64,000 nucleotides of DNA from Primorskyibacter flagellatus (lineage in GTDB: Bacteria > Pseudomonadota > Alphaproteobacteria > Rhodobacterales > Rhodobacteraceae), in contig NZ_BMFJ01000001.1 of assembly GCF_014638275.1 (NCBI RefSeq), forward strand, positions 1,104,338 through 1,168,337, written 5' to 3'. Position numbers and translations under genes: made by a program. Under the pieces are notes generated by a model that did no database searches, had not been told where the DNA came from, and worked only from the letters and a program-made list of their open reading frames with translations. Every line of letters starts with the position of its first letter. The stretch's first letter is position 1. Shown piece after piece: positions 1 to 7,797 of the stretch.

Positions 1-1059
1 GGATATCGCGCCCATGACGCTTGCCGCGAGGCCCGCGATATGGCCAAGCGGTTCCATCGCCAGCGCGTTCAGGTTGCCGATGGTCAGGCCCATCTGGAAG
101 AAGATCGCGGTCTGCCAAAGCACGTAGGCCCAGAAATACACAGTCCCCGTCACGCCGGAGAGGTGCAGCGCCAGCATCAGCAGGGTGAGGGTCAGCGTCA
201 CGAAGATCGCGATGGAAATGATCGCCCGCATCCCGAGCCGCATCACGAAGGTCGCGTTCACCACGGAGGAGGAGGCGCAGAAGATGCCGATGGCGAAGAA
301 GTAGAGGGCGAACTGGTCCGCCTTGCCGAAGATCTGGTCGAAAGTCGGCTGGATCAGGGAGATCGAGGTGAAGAGGACCGAGAAGATCAGCAACTGGACG
401 TAGATGGAGTTCCGCACCATGGGATAGGACATCATCTCCTTCAGCGCGGTCCAGAGTGCGGTGAGGTTCAGCGGACGGCGTGCCCCGACCGGAAGCGGTT
501 CGCTCAGGCGCGCGTTGACCCAGGTCGAGGAGATGACGGCAAAGATCACGAAGGCCACGAAGATGCCGCGCCATCCGCCAAGCGCGATGATACCCGACCC
601 GAGCAGCGGCGCGAGGGAGGGCACGATGGTGAAGATCAGCATGACGAAGGACACGATGCGCGCCATCTCCCGCCCTGAATAGAGGTCCCGGATGATCGCG
701 ATGGAGACGATGCGCGGCCCGGCTGCGCCGATGCCCTGCATGATGCGGGCGGCGACCATCAGTTCGATCGTCGGGGCGGCCCAGGCCAGCACCGCCCCAA
801 GGATGTAAAGCGCCGCGCCGAGGTTGATGATCGTCTTGCGCCCGAAGGCATCCGACAGAGGCCCGGTAAACAGCGTACCCACCCCCATGCCGACGAAGAA
901 GGCCGACAGGACCAGTTGCGCGCGGTTCGGTGCCTCCGGCGTCAGGTCCTGCGCCATGACGGGCAGGGCCGGCAGCATGGAGTCGATGGAAAACGCGACA
1001 GTGGCCACCATCATCGCCATCATGGCAATGAATTCGGATTGTGAGATCTTGGGGGTCAT
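1..1059 (-). CDS. MFS efflux transporter, Bcr/CflA type (3' end outside window)
   Basis: Proton-driven drug or metabolite exporter of the inner membrane. The frame starts with MTPKISQSEF at 1059 and stays open to the window edge, so 353 codons are seen of the roughly 400 usual for the family; the last transmembrane helices are missing. Helix 1 carries the acidic 'SIDSMLPALP' stretch (residues 24-33) common in Bcr/CflA proteins. MFS motif A (GPLSDAFGRK, 66-75) lies between helices 2 and 3, and an R..QG.G.AG motif follows at 105-114. Hydrophobic helices continue throughout. It stands alone on the minus strand, about 100 bp from the next gene. The substrate cannot be predicted. Confidence 0.85.
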   Translation of the reverse strand, partial: MTPKISQSEFIAMMAMMVATVAFSIDSMLPALPVMAQDLTPEAPNRAQLVLSAFFVGMGVGTLFTGPLSDAFGRKTIINLGAALYILGAVLAWAAPTIELMVAARIMQGIGAAGPRIVSIAIIRDLYSGREMARIVSFVMLIFTIVPSLAPLLGSGIIALGGWRGIFVAFVIFAVISSTWVNARLSEPLPVGARRPLNLTALWTALKEMMSYPMVRNSIYVQLLIFSVLFTSISLIQPTFDQIFGKADQFALYFFAIGIFCASSSVVNATFVMRLGMRAIISIAIFVTLTLTLLMLALHLSGVTGTVYFWAYVLWQTAIFFQMGLTIGNLNALAMEPLGHIAGLAASVMGAIS

Positions 1060-1158
1060 GAAGCCTCGGCTGGCGGAACGGCCTGTGCTAGCACGGCTTC
1101 AGGGGAAGGGCCACGCTTTGCAGGTGCAGAAAATGGCAAGGGCGGCTTGTCCCGCCGA

Positions 1159-1605
1159 TCAGGTAAGCACCTTTTCCATGAACACGCGGGGAAAGCCGTT
1201 CTGGGTGGCGCGATGCGTCTCCCGGTAGCCGATCCTGAGGTAGATCGCGACGTTTTCCGCCATGCCTTCATGGGTATAAAGCCGGATCCGGTCATAACCG
1301 GCGGCGCGCGCCTGATCCTCGGCAAAGGTCATCAGGCGCTTTCCGACGCCGGTTCCCTGTGCCTCCGGCGCGACGGCGATATTGTCCAGCAGCAGCGTGT
1401 CCGCCTCCGGGATCAGCACGAGGATGCCGGTCAGATCCGGTGTGCCAGTAACATGCACGCGGCCCTCCGCGATGAGGGCGGCGTAGTCGTCCAGCATGGG
1501 GCCGGGCGTCTGTCCGATGCGATCGATCCAGGGGCTGTAGGCGGCATGGACGATCGCCTCCACCGCCGGGCGGTCGGTGCTGCGGGCTGGCCGGGGGTCA
1601 TTCAC
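1159..1605 (-). CDS. GNAT family N-acetyltransferase
   Basis: Predicted acetyl-CoA-dependent N-acetyltransferase of 148 residues. The acetyl-CoA binding motif A is visible as 'VAPEAQGTGVGKRLM' (Q/RxxGxG/A), followed by 'YDRIRLYTHEGM' and a C-terminal 'YLRIGYRETHR' strand-loop, the usual GNAT order. I chose the GTG start at 1605 (VNDPRPARS) because it overlaps the stop of the upstream DsbA-like gene (GTGAATGA). An upstream ATG would add about 40 residues of low-complexity translation of the DsbA gene. The overlap implies translational coupling with the DsbA homologue. The substrate is unknown. Confidence 0.8.
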   Translation of the reverse strand: MNDPRPARSTDRPAVEAIVHAAYSPWIDRIGQTPGPMLDDYAALIAEGRVHVTGTPDLTGILVLIPEADTLLLDNIAVAPEAQGTGVGKRLMTFAEDQARAAGYDRIRLYTHEGMAENVAIYLRIGYRETHRATQNGFPRVFMEKVLT

Positions 1606-2236
1606 CGGCGGTGATTTCGTCGATGACCTTGACCCAGAGTTCTGGCGGCTGCGCGCCGGGCACCGCGTGGCGGCTTGCGACGACAAAGGTCGGCACGGCG
1701 TTGACGCCCATCTTGCGGGAATGGGCATCGCGGTCGCGGATCATCTCCTCATCCGCATCAGAGGCGAGCAGGCGGCGTACGGTGGCGGCGTCCATGCCGA
1801 TCCCGTCCGCCAGATCCGCCAGAACCTCCCGGTCGCCGATGTCGCGGCCATCCACGAAATTGGCGCGGAACAGCGCGTCGACCATGGCGTTCTGGCAGCC
1901 TTCGATCCCCGCCCAGTGGATCAGCCGGTGCGCGTCCAGCGTGTTCGGCGTGCGGGAGATTGCGTTGAGATTGGCCTCGACCCCGATATCCTCGAAATGC
2001 TCGCCGATGCGGTTGTAGGTGGAGGTCGCCTTGTCACCGAACTTGGCGCGCAGGTAGTCCTGCCGGTCCATCCCCTCCCTCGGCATGTCGGGGTTGAGCT
2101 GAAAAGGGTGCCATTCGATCACGAAGGGGTGGTCGGGACGGTCGGCAAGGGCGCGTTCCAGCTGCACCTTGCCGATGTAGCACCAGGGGCAGATCGGGTC
2201 GGACAGAATATCCAGTTTGACAACTTTCTCTTCCAT
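1598..2236 (-). CDS. DsbA family oxidoreductase, FrnE-like
   Basis: Thioredoxin-fold protein of 212 residues with the CPWC active site at C16-C19 in the context 'DPICPWCYIG', typical of the FrnE/2-hydroxychromene-2-carboxylate isomerase branch of DsbA proteins. No signal peptide is seen, so it is probably cytoplasmic, where FrnE-like proteins act as disulfide isomerases or redox enzymes. Length matches the family (about 210-220). It overlaps the downstream acetyltransferase by 8 bp and follows the acyl-CoA synthetase by about 50 bp on the same strand, so the three may be co-transcribed. The physiological partner is not evident. Confidence 0.88.
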   Translation of the reverse strand: MEEKVVKLDILSDPICPWCYIGKVQLERALADRPDHPFVIEWHPFQLNPDMPREGMDRQDYLRAKFGDKATSTYNRIGEHFEDIGVEANLNAISRTPNTLDAHRLIHWAGIEGCQNAMVDALFRANFVDGRDIGDREVLADLADGIGMDAATVRRLLASDADEEMIRDRDAHSRKMGVNAVPTFVVASRHAVPGAQPPELWVKVIDEITAGE

Positions 2237-2287
2237 GTCAGAGCCTTGCCTTTCGAAGTTTGCCGCGGCGCACGCAGCGGGGGAGGA

Positions 2288-3814
2288 TCATGCCGGGGCT
2301 TTCCGGGCGTCCCAGATGTCGCGCAAGCCGCGCCGCAGCAGCTTTCCGTTCGGATTGCGCGGCAGTTCCGGCAAGTGCACGAAGGCGCGGGGCTGCTTGT
2401 ACCGGGCGAGCCGCTCTGCGGCCACGGCCAGCAGCGCGGCTTCGTCCAGCGGGGCCGGGCCGGTGTAGAAGGCGATGATAAGCCGGGCGTCGGCCTTCAC
2501 CGCGCAGTCGATGACGCCGATTTCTGTGATGCCGGGGATGTCGTTCAGCGCCGCCTCGACCTCCAGCGGGGAAACCCGGTAGCCGCCGGCATTCATCATG
2601 TCGTCGGCGCGGGCCATGTAGGTGATCTGGCCGTTCTCGTCCATGCGGCCATGATCGCCGGTAAGGAACCAGTCGCCGTCGAACTTCGCCTGCGTGTCCT
2701 CTGGCGCGCCGTAGTAGCCGAGCATCAGGCCGGGATCGGAGCGGTGGATGGCAATCACGCCTTCCTCGTTGAGCGGGACGGGACCGTCGGGTCCGAGGAT
2801 CGCGACGCGGCGACCTTCCTGCGGCTTGCCAAGCGCGCCGGGCGCGGCAGGGCTGCCGGGCGCGGCGGAGACGAAGGTGGAGCATTCGGACATGCCGAAA
2901 GCTTCGTAAAGCTCTCCACCACCGGCATCGCGCCACTGGGTCCGGATCTGGTCGGAAAGCTTTTCACCGGCGGTCAGGCCGTGTCGCAGCTTCGGCAGAT
3001 CGATTGTTTCGTTATCTTTCAGGATCTTCCTGTAAACGCCAGGGGCAGCTGCAAAAATCGTTGCTTCGTATCGCTTCATGAGCAATGGCAGAACGCCCGT
3101 ATCGACTCCCTCGGCGGGGATGAGGGCGGTGGCGCCAACCGACCACGGGTCCATGAGCCCTGTGCCAAGCGTGTAGGTCCAGTTGAAGGCGCCCGCGTGC
3201 ATCAGCCGGTCGCCTTCGCCAAGGCCGTACCAGCCGTGGTGCATCATACCGCGTGCCCAGATGGCACGATGTGCATGCATCACGGCGCGGGCTTTGCCGG
3301 AGGTGCCGGAGGTGTACACGATGTATCCCAGTCGATCCGGGTCACCCATGGCAAAATCGGCCGGGGGCAGGTCGTGCATCTGCCGCAGCGCCTCTGTTCC
3401 GATGACCTTGCAGGCCACATCCGGACAGGCGACGGCAGGATCGCGCAGGATGCCGGCGGGGGACAGTTCGGCCACCATCTTGGCGACCTCCCGCTCTGTC
3501 AGTTGGGAAGACGTCGGAACAGGAACCATTCCCGCGGTGATGGCGGCGAGGTATGCAATGGGAAAGTCGACGGAATTTCCCAGCCGCATCAAGAGGATGT
3601 CGTTCGGGGCAAACCCGTTCTGCAACAGACCCGTGGCCGTGCCACGGATGGCGGCCTGCAGACGCGCGTAGGACCAGCGTTCCGCTCCGGAAGGGCTGAC
3701 GATGGAGAGCGCGATCTTGTCGGCGAGCCGGTCGGCATGGGCCAGCACATGCGCCGCCATATTGAAAGGCGCGGGCGGGGGCGGGAATGCGCCGTGATCG
3801 AAGACAGACAGCAT
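2288..3814 (-). CDS. AMP-dependent acyl-CoA synthetase/ligase
   Basis: Adenylate-forming enzyme that activates a carboxylic acid with ATP and transfers it to CoA. The P-loop motif 'YTSGTSGKARAV' and the later 'YEAFGMSE' and 'FLTGDHGRMDENG' motifs (A5 and A7 cores) are in order, with the C-terminal 'YKQPRAFVHLPELPRNPNGK' lysine motif (A10). It is 508 residues from the ATG at 3814 (MLSVFDHGAF), which is preferred over a TTG start 36 bp upstream. The family resembles benzoate-CoA ligase and medium-chain acyl-CoA ligases. No beta-oxidation gene lies nearby, so the acid substrate is open. Confidence 0.85.
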   Translation of the reverse strand: MLSVFDHGAFPPPPAPFNMAAHVLAHADRLADKIALSIVSPSGAERWSYARLQAAIRGTATGLLQNGFAPNDILLMRLGNSVDFPIAYLAAITAGMVPVPTSSQLTEREVAKMVAELSPAGILRDPAVACPDVACKVIGTEALRQMHDLPPADFAMGDPDRLGYIVYTSGTSGKARAVMHAHRAIWARGMMHHGWYGLGEGDRLMHAGAFNWTYTLGTGLMDPWSVGATALIPAEGVDTGVLPLLMKRYEATIFAAAPGVYRKILKDNETIDLPKLRHGLTAGEKLSDQIRTQWRDAGGGELYEAFGMSECSTFVSAAPGSPAAPGALGKPQEGRRVAILGPDGPVPLNEEGVIAIHRSDPGLMLGYYGAPEDTQAKFDGDWFLTGDHGRMDENGQITYMARADDMMNAGGYRVSPLEVEAALNDIPGITEIGVIDCAVKADARLIIAFYTGPAPLDEAALLAVAAERLARYKQPRAFVHLPELPRNPNGKLLRRGLRDIWDARKAPA

Positions 3815-3889
3815 GGTGACAGGGTTATGCCCCGCCGGAGACGTTGGCAAGAACCTGTTCAGACCCGAACGGCAGATGCATTGGCGGGT

Positions 3890-4162
3890 TTACGCGGTGC
3901 TTCCCGCCGATATCCGGGTAATGCGATAAAGCGGACGCTCCGCGTCGTCGCGGGTGCGGTTGCCGATGTCGGTAATGCGCCAGTCTTCCAGTTCGTCCAG
4001 CATCTGACGCGCCGGCGTTCCGGTCACGCCGGAGAGATAGAGTGCAAGGTCGGTCTCGAACCCGCCGAGGCTGCGCAGGACCTCGGGATCGGCCGCCGGC
4101 CAGCGCTTGGTGATCGCGGGCAGGTAGCTGTCCCAGTCTTCGCGAATGTCGTTCCAACGCAT
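3890..4162 (-). CDS. Small hypothetical protein
   Basis: Ninety residues from the ATG at 4162 (MRWNDIREDW). It is acidic and rich in tryptophan and aspartate near the N-terminus, with two predicted helices and no signal peptide or membrane segment. The opening W-x-x-I-x-x-D/N-W and the 'LRSLGG...L' pattern are loosely like CsbD-type stress proteins, but the match is too weak to assign. An ATG 33 bp upstream is possible. It lies 75 bp upstream of the acyl-CoA synthetase on the same strand. Function unknown. Confidence 0.65.
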   Translation of the reverse strand: MRWNDIREDWDSYLPAITKRWPAADPEVLRSLGGFETDLALYLSGVTGTPARQMLDELEDWRITDIGNRTRDDAERPLYRITRISAGSTA

Positions 4163-4309
4163 GTGCCGCGTCCTTCTTCCGTTGCCTGATGTCACTTGTC
4201 CCCGCCGCAGTTCCCGCGGCTTTCGCTAAGCCAACGGGTTCTCGCGGCCGGGGTTCCACAAAATGTGGTGGCCGACAGGCAACGTTGCGTCAGGGACACA
4301 GGGCGGAGG

Positions 4310-4783
4310 TCATTTCTTGCCGATGCGGTCCAGCGCGGCCTTGAGCTCTCCGGCGTCCATGGTCTCGACCGGCAGTTTCAGCAGCGCCGTCGCGCGGCGG
4401 TGCAGGATGTCATAGGCGGTGCGGAAGGCGTCTTCCCACTGATCCTCGGGCGCGGCGGCGGGGTCGTCGACGCCCCAGTGGGCGCGGACCGGCGCGCCGG
4501 GCCAGATCGGGCAGGTTTCACCCGCGGCAGAGGCGCAGACGGTGATGACCATGTCCATTTCGGGCGCGTCCGGTGCGGCAAATTCATCCCAGGACTTGGA
4601 CCGGGCTTGAGAGGTGTCGTGGCCCAGTTCCTCGAGCAGCTTGAAGGACTGGGGATGGACGCGGCCCGCGGGCTGCGACCCGGCGGAAAAGGCATGCACG
4701 CGGCCCATGCCCTCTTGGTTCAGGATGGATTCGAGGAGGATGGAGCGGGCGGAGTTTCCGGTGCAGAGGACGAGAATGTTCAT
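4310..4783 (-). CDS. arsC: Arsenate reductase, low-molecular-weight phosphatase family
   Basis: Reduces arsenate to arsenite in the cytoplasm so that it can be exported. The P-loop C-x5-R signature is 'CTGNSARS' with nucleophile C7 at the extreme N-terminus, and the protein is 157 residues, as expected for the LMW-PTPase-like arsenate reductases. 'VITVCASAAGETCP' carries the further cysteines used for the disulfide cascade. No arsR, arsB or acr3 gene is adjacent, so it is a stand-alone copy. A generic LMW protein tyrosine phosphatase is the alternative, but the cysteine pair and the 'WGVDDP' segment favour ArsC. Confidence 0.85.
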   Translation of the reverse strand: MNILVLCTGNSARSILLESILNQEGMGRVHAFSAGSQPAGRVHPQSFKLLEELGHDTSQARSKSWDEFAAPDAPEMDMVITVCASAAGETCPIWPGAPVRAHWGVDDPAAAPEDQWEDAFRTAYDILHRRATALLKLPVETMDAGELKAALDRIGKK

Positions 4784-4825
4784 GGTGTGGCACGTAAGGT
4801 TGCATTGTAACGGGGGCGTGACGGA

Positions 4826-6646
4826 TCACTGCTCCTTCATCCACCAGACTTCGGGCAGAAAATAGACGGAATCTCCGTAAAGCGGGGTGCGGTCGGTGCG
4901 ATATGTGATGGCCTCGTCATGGGCGATACGCCCGACGTCGAAGCTGTGGATCGGGATGACATAGCGCCCGGCGGTCAGCAGACGGTCCAGCGCGCGGGTG
5001 GCGGCGGTGAACTCCTCGGTCGTCTTGGACACGAGCATGGCGTCGATCATGGCGTCGATGGCGGGGCTTTTCACGCCCATGAGGTTGCGGGAACCTGGGG
5101 TATCGGCAACCTCCGCCCCCCAGTAGAGCCGCTGGTCGTTACCGGGGGAAAGTGAGAACTGGCGGCGGATGTCGGTCATATCGAAATCGAAATCGGTGAT
5201 GCGCAGCTGGTACTGGGCGTTGTCTACGACTTCGATATCCATGGTGATTCCCAGACGTTCCAAGGCCTTGACGTACAGGTCCGCGATGGTGGCGAATTCG
5301 TTTGCGCCCTGACGCAGCAGCAGGGTGAACCGGAAGGGGCGGCCTTCCGCATTGACCAGACGGCCGTCCTGAACGGTCCAGCCGGCCTGCGCCAGCAAGT
5401 CGATGGCGGTGCGGATATTCGCGCGGTTGCGGGGGGAACCGTCGGATTCGGGCAGGGCGTAGCCATCAATCGCGCCGTCGGGAATCGAGTCGGCGAAGGG
5501 GGTGAGCAGGTCTTTGACGCGCCCCTCCGCCGGGCCGGGGCGCATGCCTAGGTCGGAGCCGGAGAAATAGGAGGTGATGCGCGGCTGGCGGCCACCGGTC
5601 AGGGTTTCGTTGATGTATTCGAAGTTGAAGGCATGGATCATCGCGTCCCGCACGCGAATGTCGTCGAACGGCGGGCGGCGCGTGTTCATGACGTAGCCGG
5701 TGATTCCCGACGGGCGGCCCGACGGGATTTCGGACAGCACGATGTCGCCGGACCGGACCGCCGGGAAGGCATAATCGCGGGTCCATTTCTCGGCGTTGAA
5801 CTCGCGGATATAGCTGATCTCCTGGGCCTTGAAGGCTTCGAACAGAACGGCGGTATCGCCGTAGAACTCGATCCGGATCTCGTCGAAATTGTTGGTGCCG
5901 CGCCGGATCGCGAGCTCCTTGCCCCAGTAGTCCGGATTGCGCGTCAGTGTGACGGAGCGGGCAGGTTCATAGTCCGACACGAAATAGGGGGCTGAGCCGA
6001 TCGGCGCTTCTTCAAGGCTGAGGCCGGTGAAACTGCGGTCGGCGAACTGGGCCTTCTTGAGAATCGGCTGCATCCCGACCAGCAGGGGCAGTTCCCGGTC
6101 GATCTTGGCAAAGGTGAAGCGGAGCGTGCGCGGGCCGGTCTGTTCCATCTTCGCGATCTGCGACCACAGGCCCCGGTATCGCGCGTTGCCCTCGGTGCCG
6201 AGTGTCTCGTAGCTCCACATCACGTCCTCGACCGTGACAGGGCTGCCGTCGGAGAAGCGCGCTTCCTCCCGCAGGGTGAATTCGGCCCAGGACCGGTCCT
6301 CCGGAGTCTCAATCGATTCGGCGAGCAGGCCGTAAACGGTGAAGGGTTCGTCCTGCGAGCGGTACATCAGACCTTCGGAAATCAGGAAGCGCAGCTGCCA
6401 GGGCGGGTTGCCGGTGATGACATAGGGATTGAGACTGTCGAATCCGCCTTCGTTGCCGCTGATCAGCCGGCCGCCCCTGGGTGCGTCGGGATCGACATAG
6501 GGCAGGGACACAAAATCGGGTGGAAGGGCCGGTTCGCCATACATAGCTATGCCATGGCGAGGCTCCGCCACAGCATTTCCGGTCAGGCCGGGCAGGGTTC
6601 CCGCGACGGCCGTGGCCCAGTATATGAAGAATAAATGTGGCCTCAT
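4826..6646 (-). CDS. Periplasmic oligopeptide-type substrate-binding protein, YejA-like
   Basis: ABC-transporter solute-binding protein of family 5, 606 residues. The start at 6646 (MRPHLFFIYW) gives a clean signal peptide ending near 'GNAVA', with CAGGGA upstream as ribosome binding site; an earlier in-frame start would put a charged extension before it. 'HGIAMYGEPALPPDF', 'YVDPDAPRGG' and the long C-terminal lobe with 'YWGAEVADTPGSRNLMG' match the YejA/microcin C peptide-binding branch. Permease and ATPase genes are not adjacent, so it must use a system encoded elsewhere. Its start lies near the 5' side of the divergent small RNA candidate. Confidence 0.85.
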   Translation of the reverse strand: MRPHLFFIYWATAVAGTLPGLTGNAVAEPRHGIAMYGEPALPPDFVSLPYVDPDAPRGGRLISGNEGGFDSLNPYVITGNPPWQLRFLISEGLMYRSQDEPFTVYGLLAESIETPEDRSWAEFTLREEARFSDGSPVTVEDVMWSYETLGTEGNARYRGLWSQIAKMEQTGPRTLRFTFAKIDRELPLLVGMQPILKKAQFADRSFTGLSLEEAPIGSAPYFVSDYEPARSVTLTRNPDYWGKELAIRRGTNNFDEIRIEFYGDTAVLFEAFKAQEISYIREFNAEKWTRDYAFPAVRSGDIVLSEIPSGRPSGITGYVMNTRRPPFDDIRVRDAMIHAFNFEYINETLTGGRQPRITSYFSGSDLGMRPGPAEGRVKDLLTPFADSIPDGAIDGYALPESDGSPRNRANIRTAIDLLAQAGWTVQDGRLVNAEGRPFRFTLLLRQGANEFATIADLYVKALERLGITMDIEVVDNAQYQLRITDFDFDMTDIRRQFSLSPGNDQRLYWGAEVADTPGSRNLMGVKSPAIDAMIDAMLVSKTTEEFTAATRALDRLLTAGRYVIPIHSFDVGRIAHDEAITYRTDRTPLYGDSVYFLPEVWWMKEQ

Positions 6647-6725
6647 TTTGGCAACAATCCCTGTTTGACCTGTGCTCGTTGAGCGGGACGGTACCGAGGC
6701 TTTCACACGTTATCAAACTTTTAGC

Positions 6726-6754
6726 TTGGAACATCCGGCGGGAAGGCCTATAAA
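6726..6754 (+). promoter_or_regulatory. Promoter of the candidate small RNA
   Basis: TTGGAA at 6726-6731 and TATAAA at 6749-6754 are separated by 17 bp, a good housekeeping-sigma arrangement in an otherwise GC-rich background. The context CTTGGAA...CCTATAA could also fit a heat-shock sigma factor. Transcription would begin near 6761 and read into a hairpin and terminator. Confidence 0.6.
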
Positions 6755-6760
6755 GGGGGC

Positions 6761-6836
6761 ACTGCTCGATAGGTTTCTTGCCTGTATGAAACCTGCCTCA
6801 ATAACTTAACGCCGGCTTCGTGCCGGCGTTTTTTTT
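6761..6836 (+). ncRNA. Candidate small regulatory RNA, about 76 nt
   Basis: A promoter ends at 6754 and a canonical terminator ends at 6836, with no reading frame between them. The predicted transcript has a 7-bp perfect hairpin (AGGTTTC 6771-6777 with GAAACCT 6788-6794) enclosing a 10-nt loop UUGCCUGUAU, a single-stranded A/U-rich stretch near 6795-6807, and then the terminator. This is the layout of Hfq-type trans-acting sRNAs. It lies in the 377-bp divergent gap between the YejA-like gene and 3-hydroxybutyrate dehydrogenase; I see nothing else definite in that gap except a weak palindrome TAGCGCTA at 6914-6921. A terminated leader of bdhA is the alternative, but about 190 nt separate terminator and start codon. 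Confidence 0.6.
6808..6836 (+). terminator. Rho-independent terminator of the small RNA
   Basis: AACGCCGGC (6808-6816) pairs perfectly with GCCGGCGTT (6822-6830) around a TTCGT loop, followed by an uninterrupted run of T to 6836. No protein gene precedes it on this strand, so it must end a non-coding transcript. Confidence 0.85.
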
Positions 6837-7023
6837 GGCCGAACGGTCTGTGTGGCTGGACGGGCAGGGGGCGGAGCGGACAGGTCCCGGTCGAATCGAC
6901 AGGTCGCCCCGGTTAGCGCTAGCGGCAATTCGCCTCATCACCGGAACGCCGGTGGATCTTCGCGGTTTTCTTTGCAGGTGCGGCATCTATGCTGGCACCG
7001 GACAGAACACAAAGGACGCTGCC

Positions 7024-7797
7024 ATGTCTCTTGCAGGAAAAACCGCAATCATCACCGGATCGAACTCGGGCATCGGACTCGGCGTCGCGCGCGCCCTTGC
7101 CGGGGCCGGGGCGGATGTCGTGCTGAACTCCTTCACCGACCGGGAAGAGGATCACAAGCTCGCCGAGGACCTGGGCAGGGAATTCGGGGTCAAGGCGCGC
7201 TATATTCAGGCCGACATGTCCAAGGGCGATCAGGCGCGGGCGCTGGTCGAAAAGGCGGGGGTCTGCGATATCCTCGTCAACAACGCCGGGATCCAGCATG
7301 TCGCCCCGATCGACGAATTCCCGGTCGACAAGTGGGACGCGATCATCGCGATCAACCTCAACTCCTCCTTCCACACGATTGCCGCGGCGCTGCCAATGAT
7401 GCGCAAGGCGGGCTGGGGCCGGATCATCAACATCGCCTCGGCCCATGGCCTGCGCGCCTCGCCGTTCAAGTCGGCCTATGTCTCGGCCAAGCATGGCATC
7501 GTCGGGATGATCAAGACCGTCGCGCTGGAAACCGCGAGAGAGCCGATCACCGCGAATGCCATCTGTCCCGGCTACGTGCTGACCCCGCTGGTGGAGGCGC
7601 AGATCCCCGACACCGCCAAAGAATACAAGATGTCCGAGGAGGAGGTGGTCGAGAAGGTGATCCTCGCCAAGCAGCCCTCCAAGGAGTTCGCAACGGTGGA
7701 ACAGATCGGCGGACTTGCCGTGTTCCTCTGTTCCGACGCGGCAGAGCAGATCACCGGGCAGCCGATTGCCGTTGACGGTGGCTGGACGGCGGCCTGA
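7024..7797 (+). CDS. bdhA: 3-hydroxybutyrate dehydrogenase, short-chain dehydrogenase family
   Basis: NAD-dependent oxidation of D-3-hydroxybutyrate to acetoacetate, used in polyhydroxybutyrate and ketone-body catabolism. The 257-residue protein has the Rossmann motif TGSNSGIG (11-18), NNAG (86-89) and the catalytic S139, Y152 and K156 ('SAYVSAKHG'). The C-terminal 'QPIAVDGGWTAA' ending and the 'SAHGLRASPFKSAY' segment are diagnostic of BdhA. The ATG at 7024 is chosen because it aligns with the family start; the frame is open upstream. The stop overlaps the start of the patatin gene (TGATG), implying coupled translation. Confidence 0.92.
   Translation: MSLAGKTAIITGSNSGIGLGVARALAGAGADVVLNSFTDREEDHKLAEDLGREFGVKARYIQADMSKGDQARALVEKAGVCDILVNNAGIQHVAPIDEFPVDKWDAIIAINLNSSFHTIAAALPMMRKAGWGRIINIASAHGLRASPFKSAYVSAKHGIVGMIKTVALETAREPITANAICPGYVLTPLVEAQIPDTAKEYKMSEEEVVEKVILAKQPSKEFATVEQIGGLAVFLCSDAAEQITGQPIAVDGGWTAA

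Noticed and set aside
1577..4189. 870-codon open frame on the plus strand
   Set aside because: It lies antisense to the DsbA-like and acyl-CoA synthetase genes, whose motifs are clear. GC3 bias keeps this frame open and its translation resembles no protein family.
4256..4268. CCACA-AAA-TGTGG hairpin between the small hypothetical gene and arsC
   Set aside because: A 5-bp stem with a 3-base loop and no T run is too weak to call a terminator or regulator.
6914..6921. TAGCGCTA as a LacI-type operator for bdhA
   Set aside because: Only 8 bp are symmetrical, the flanks break the palindrome and no LacI-family gene is nearby.
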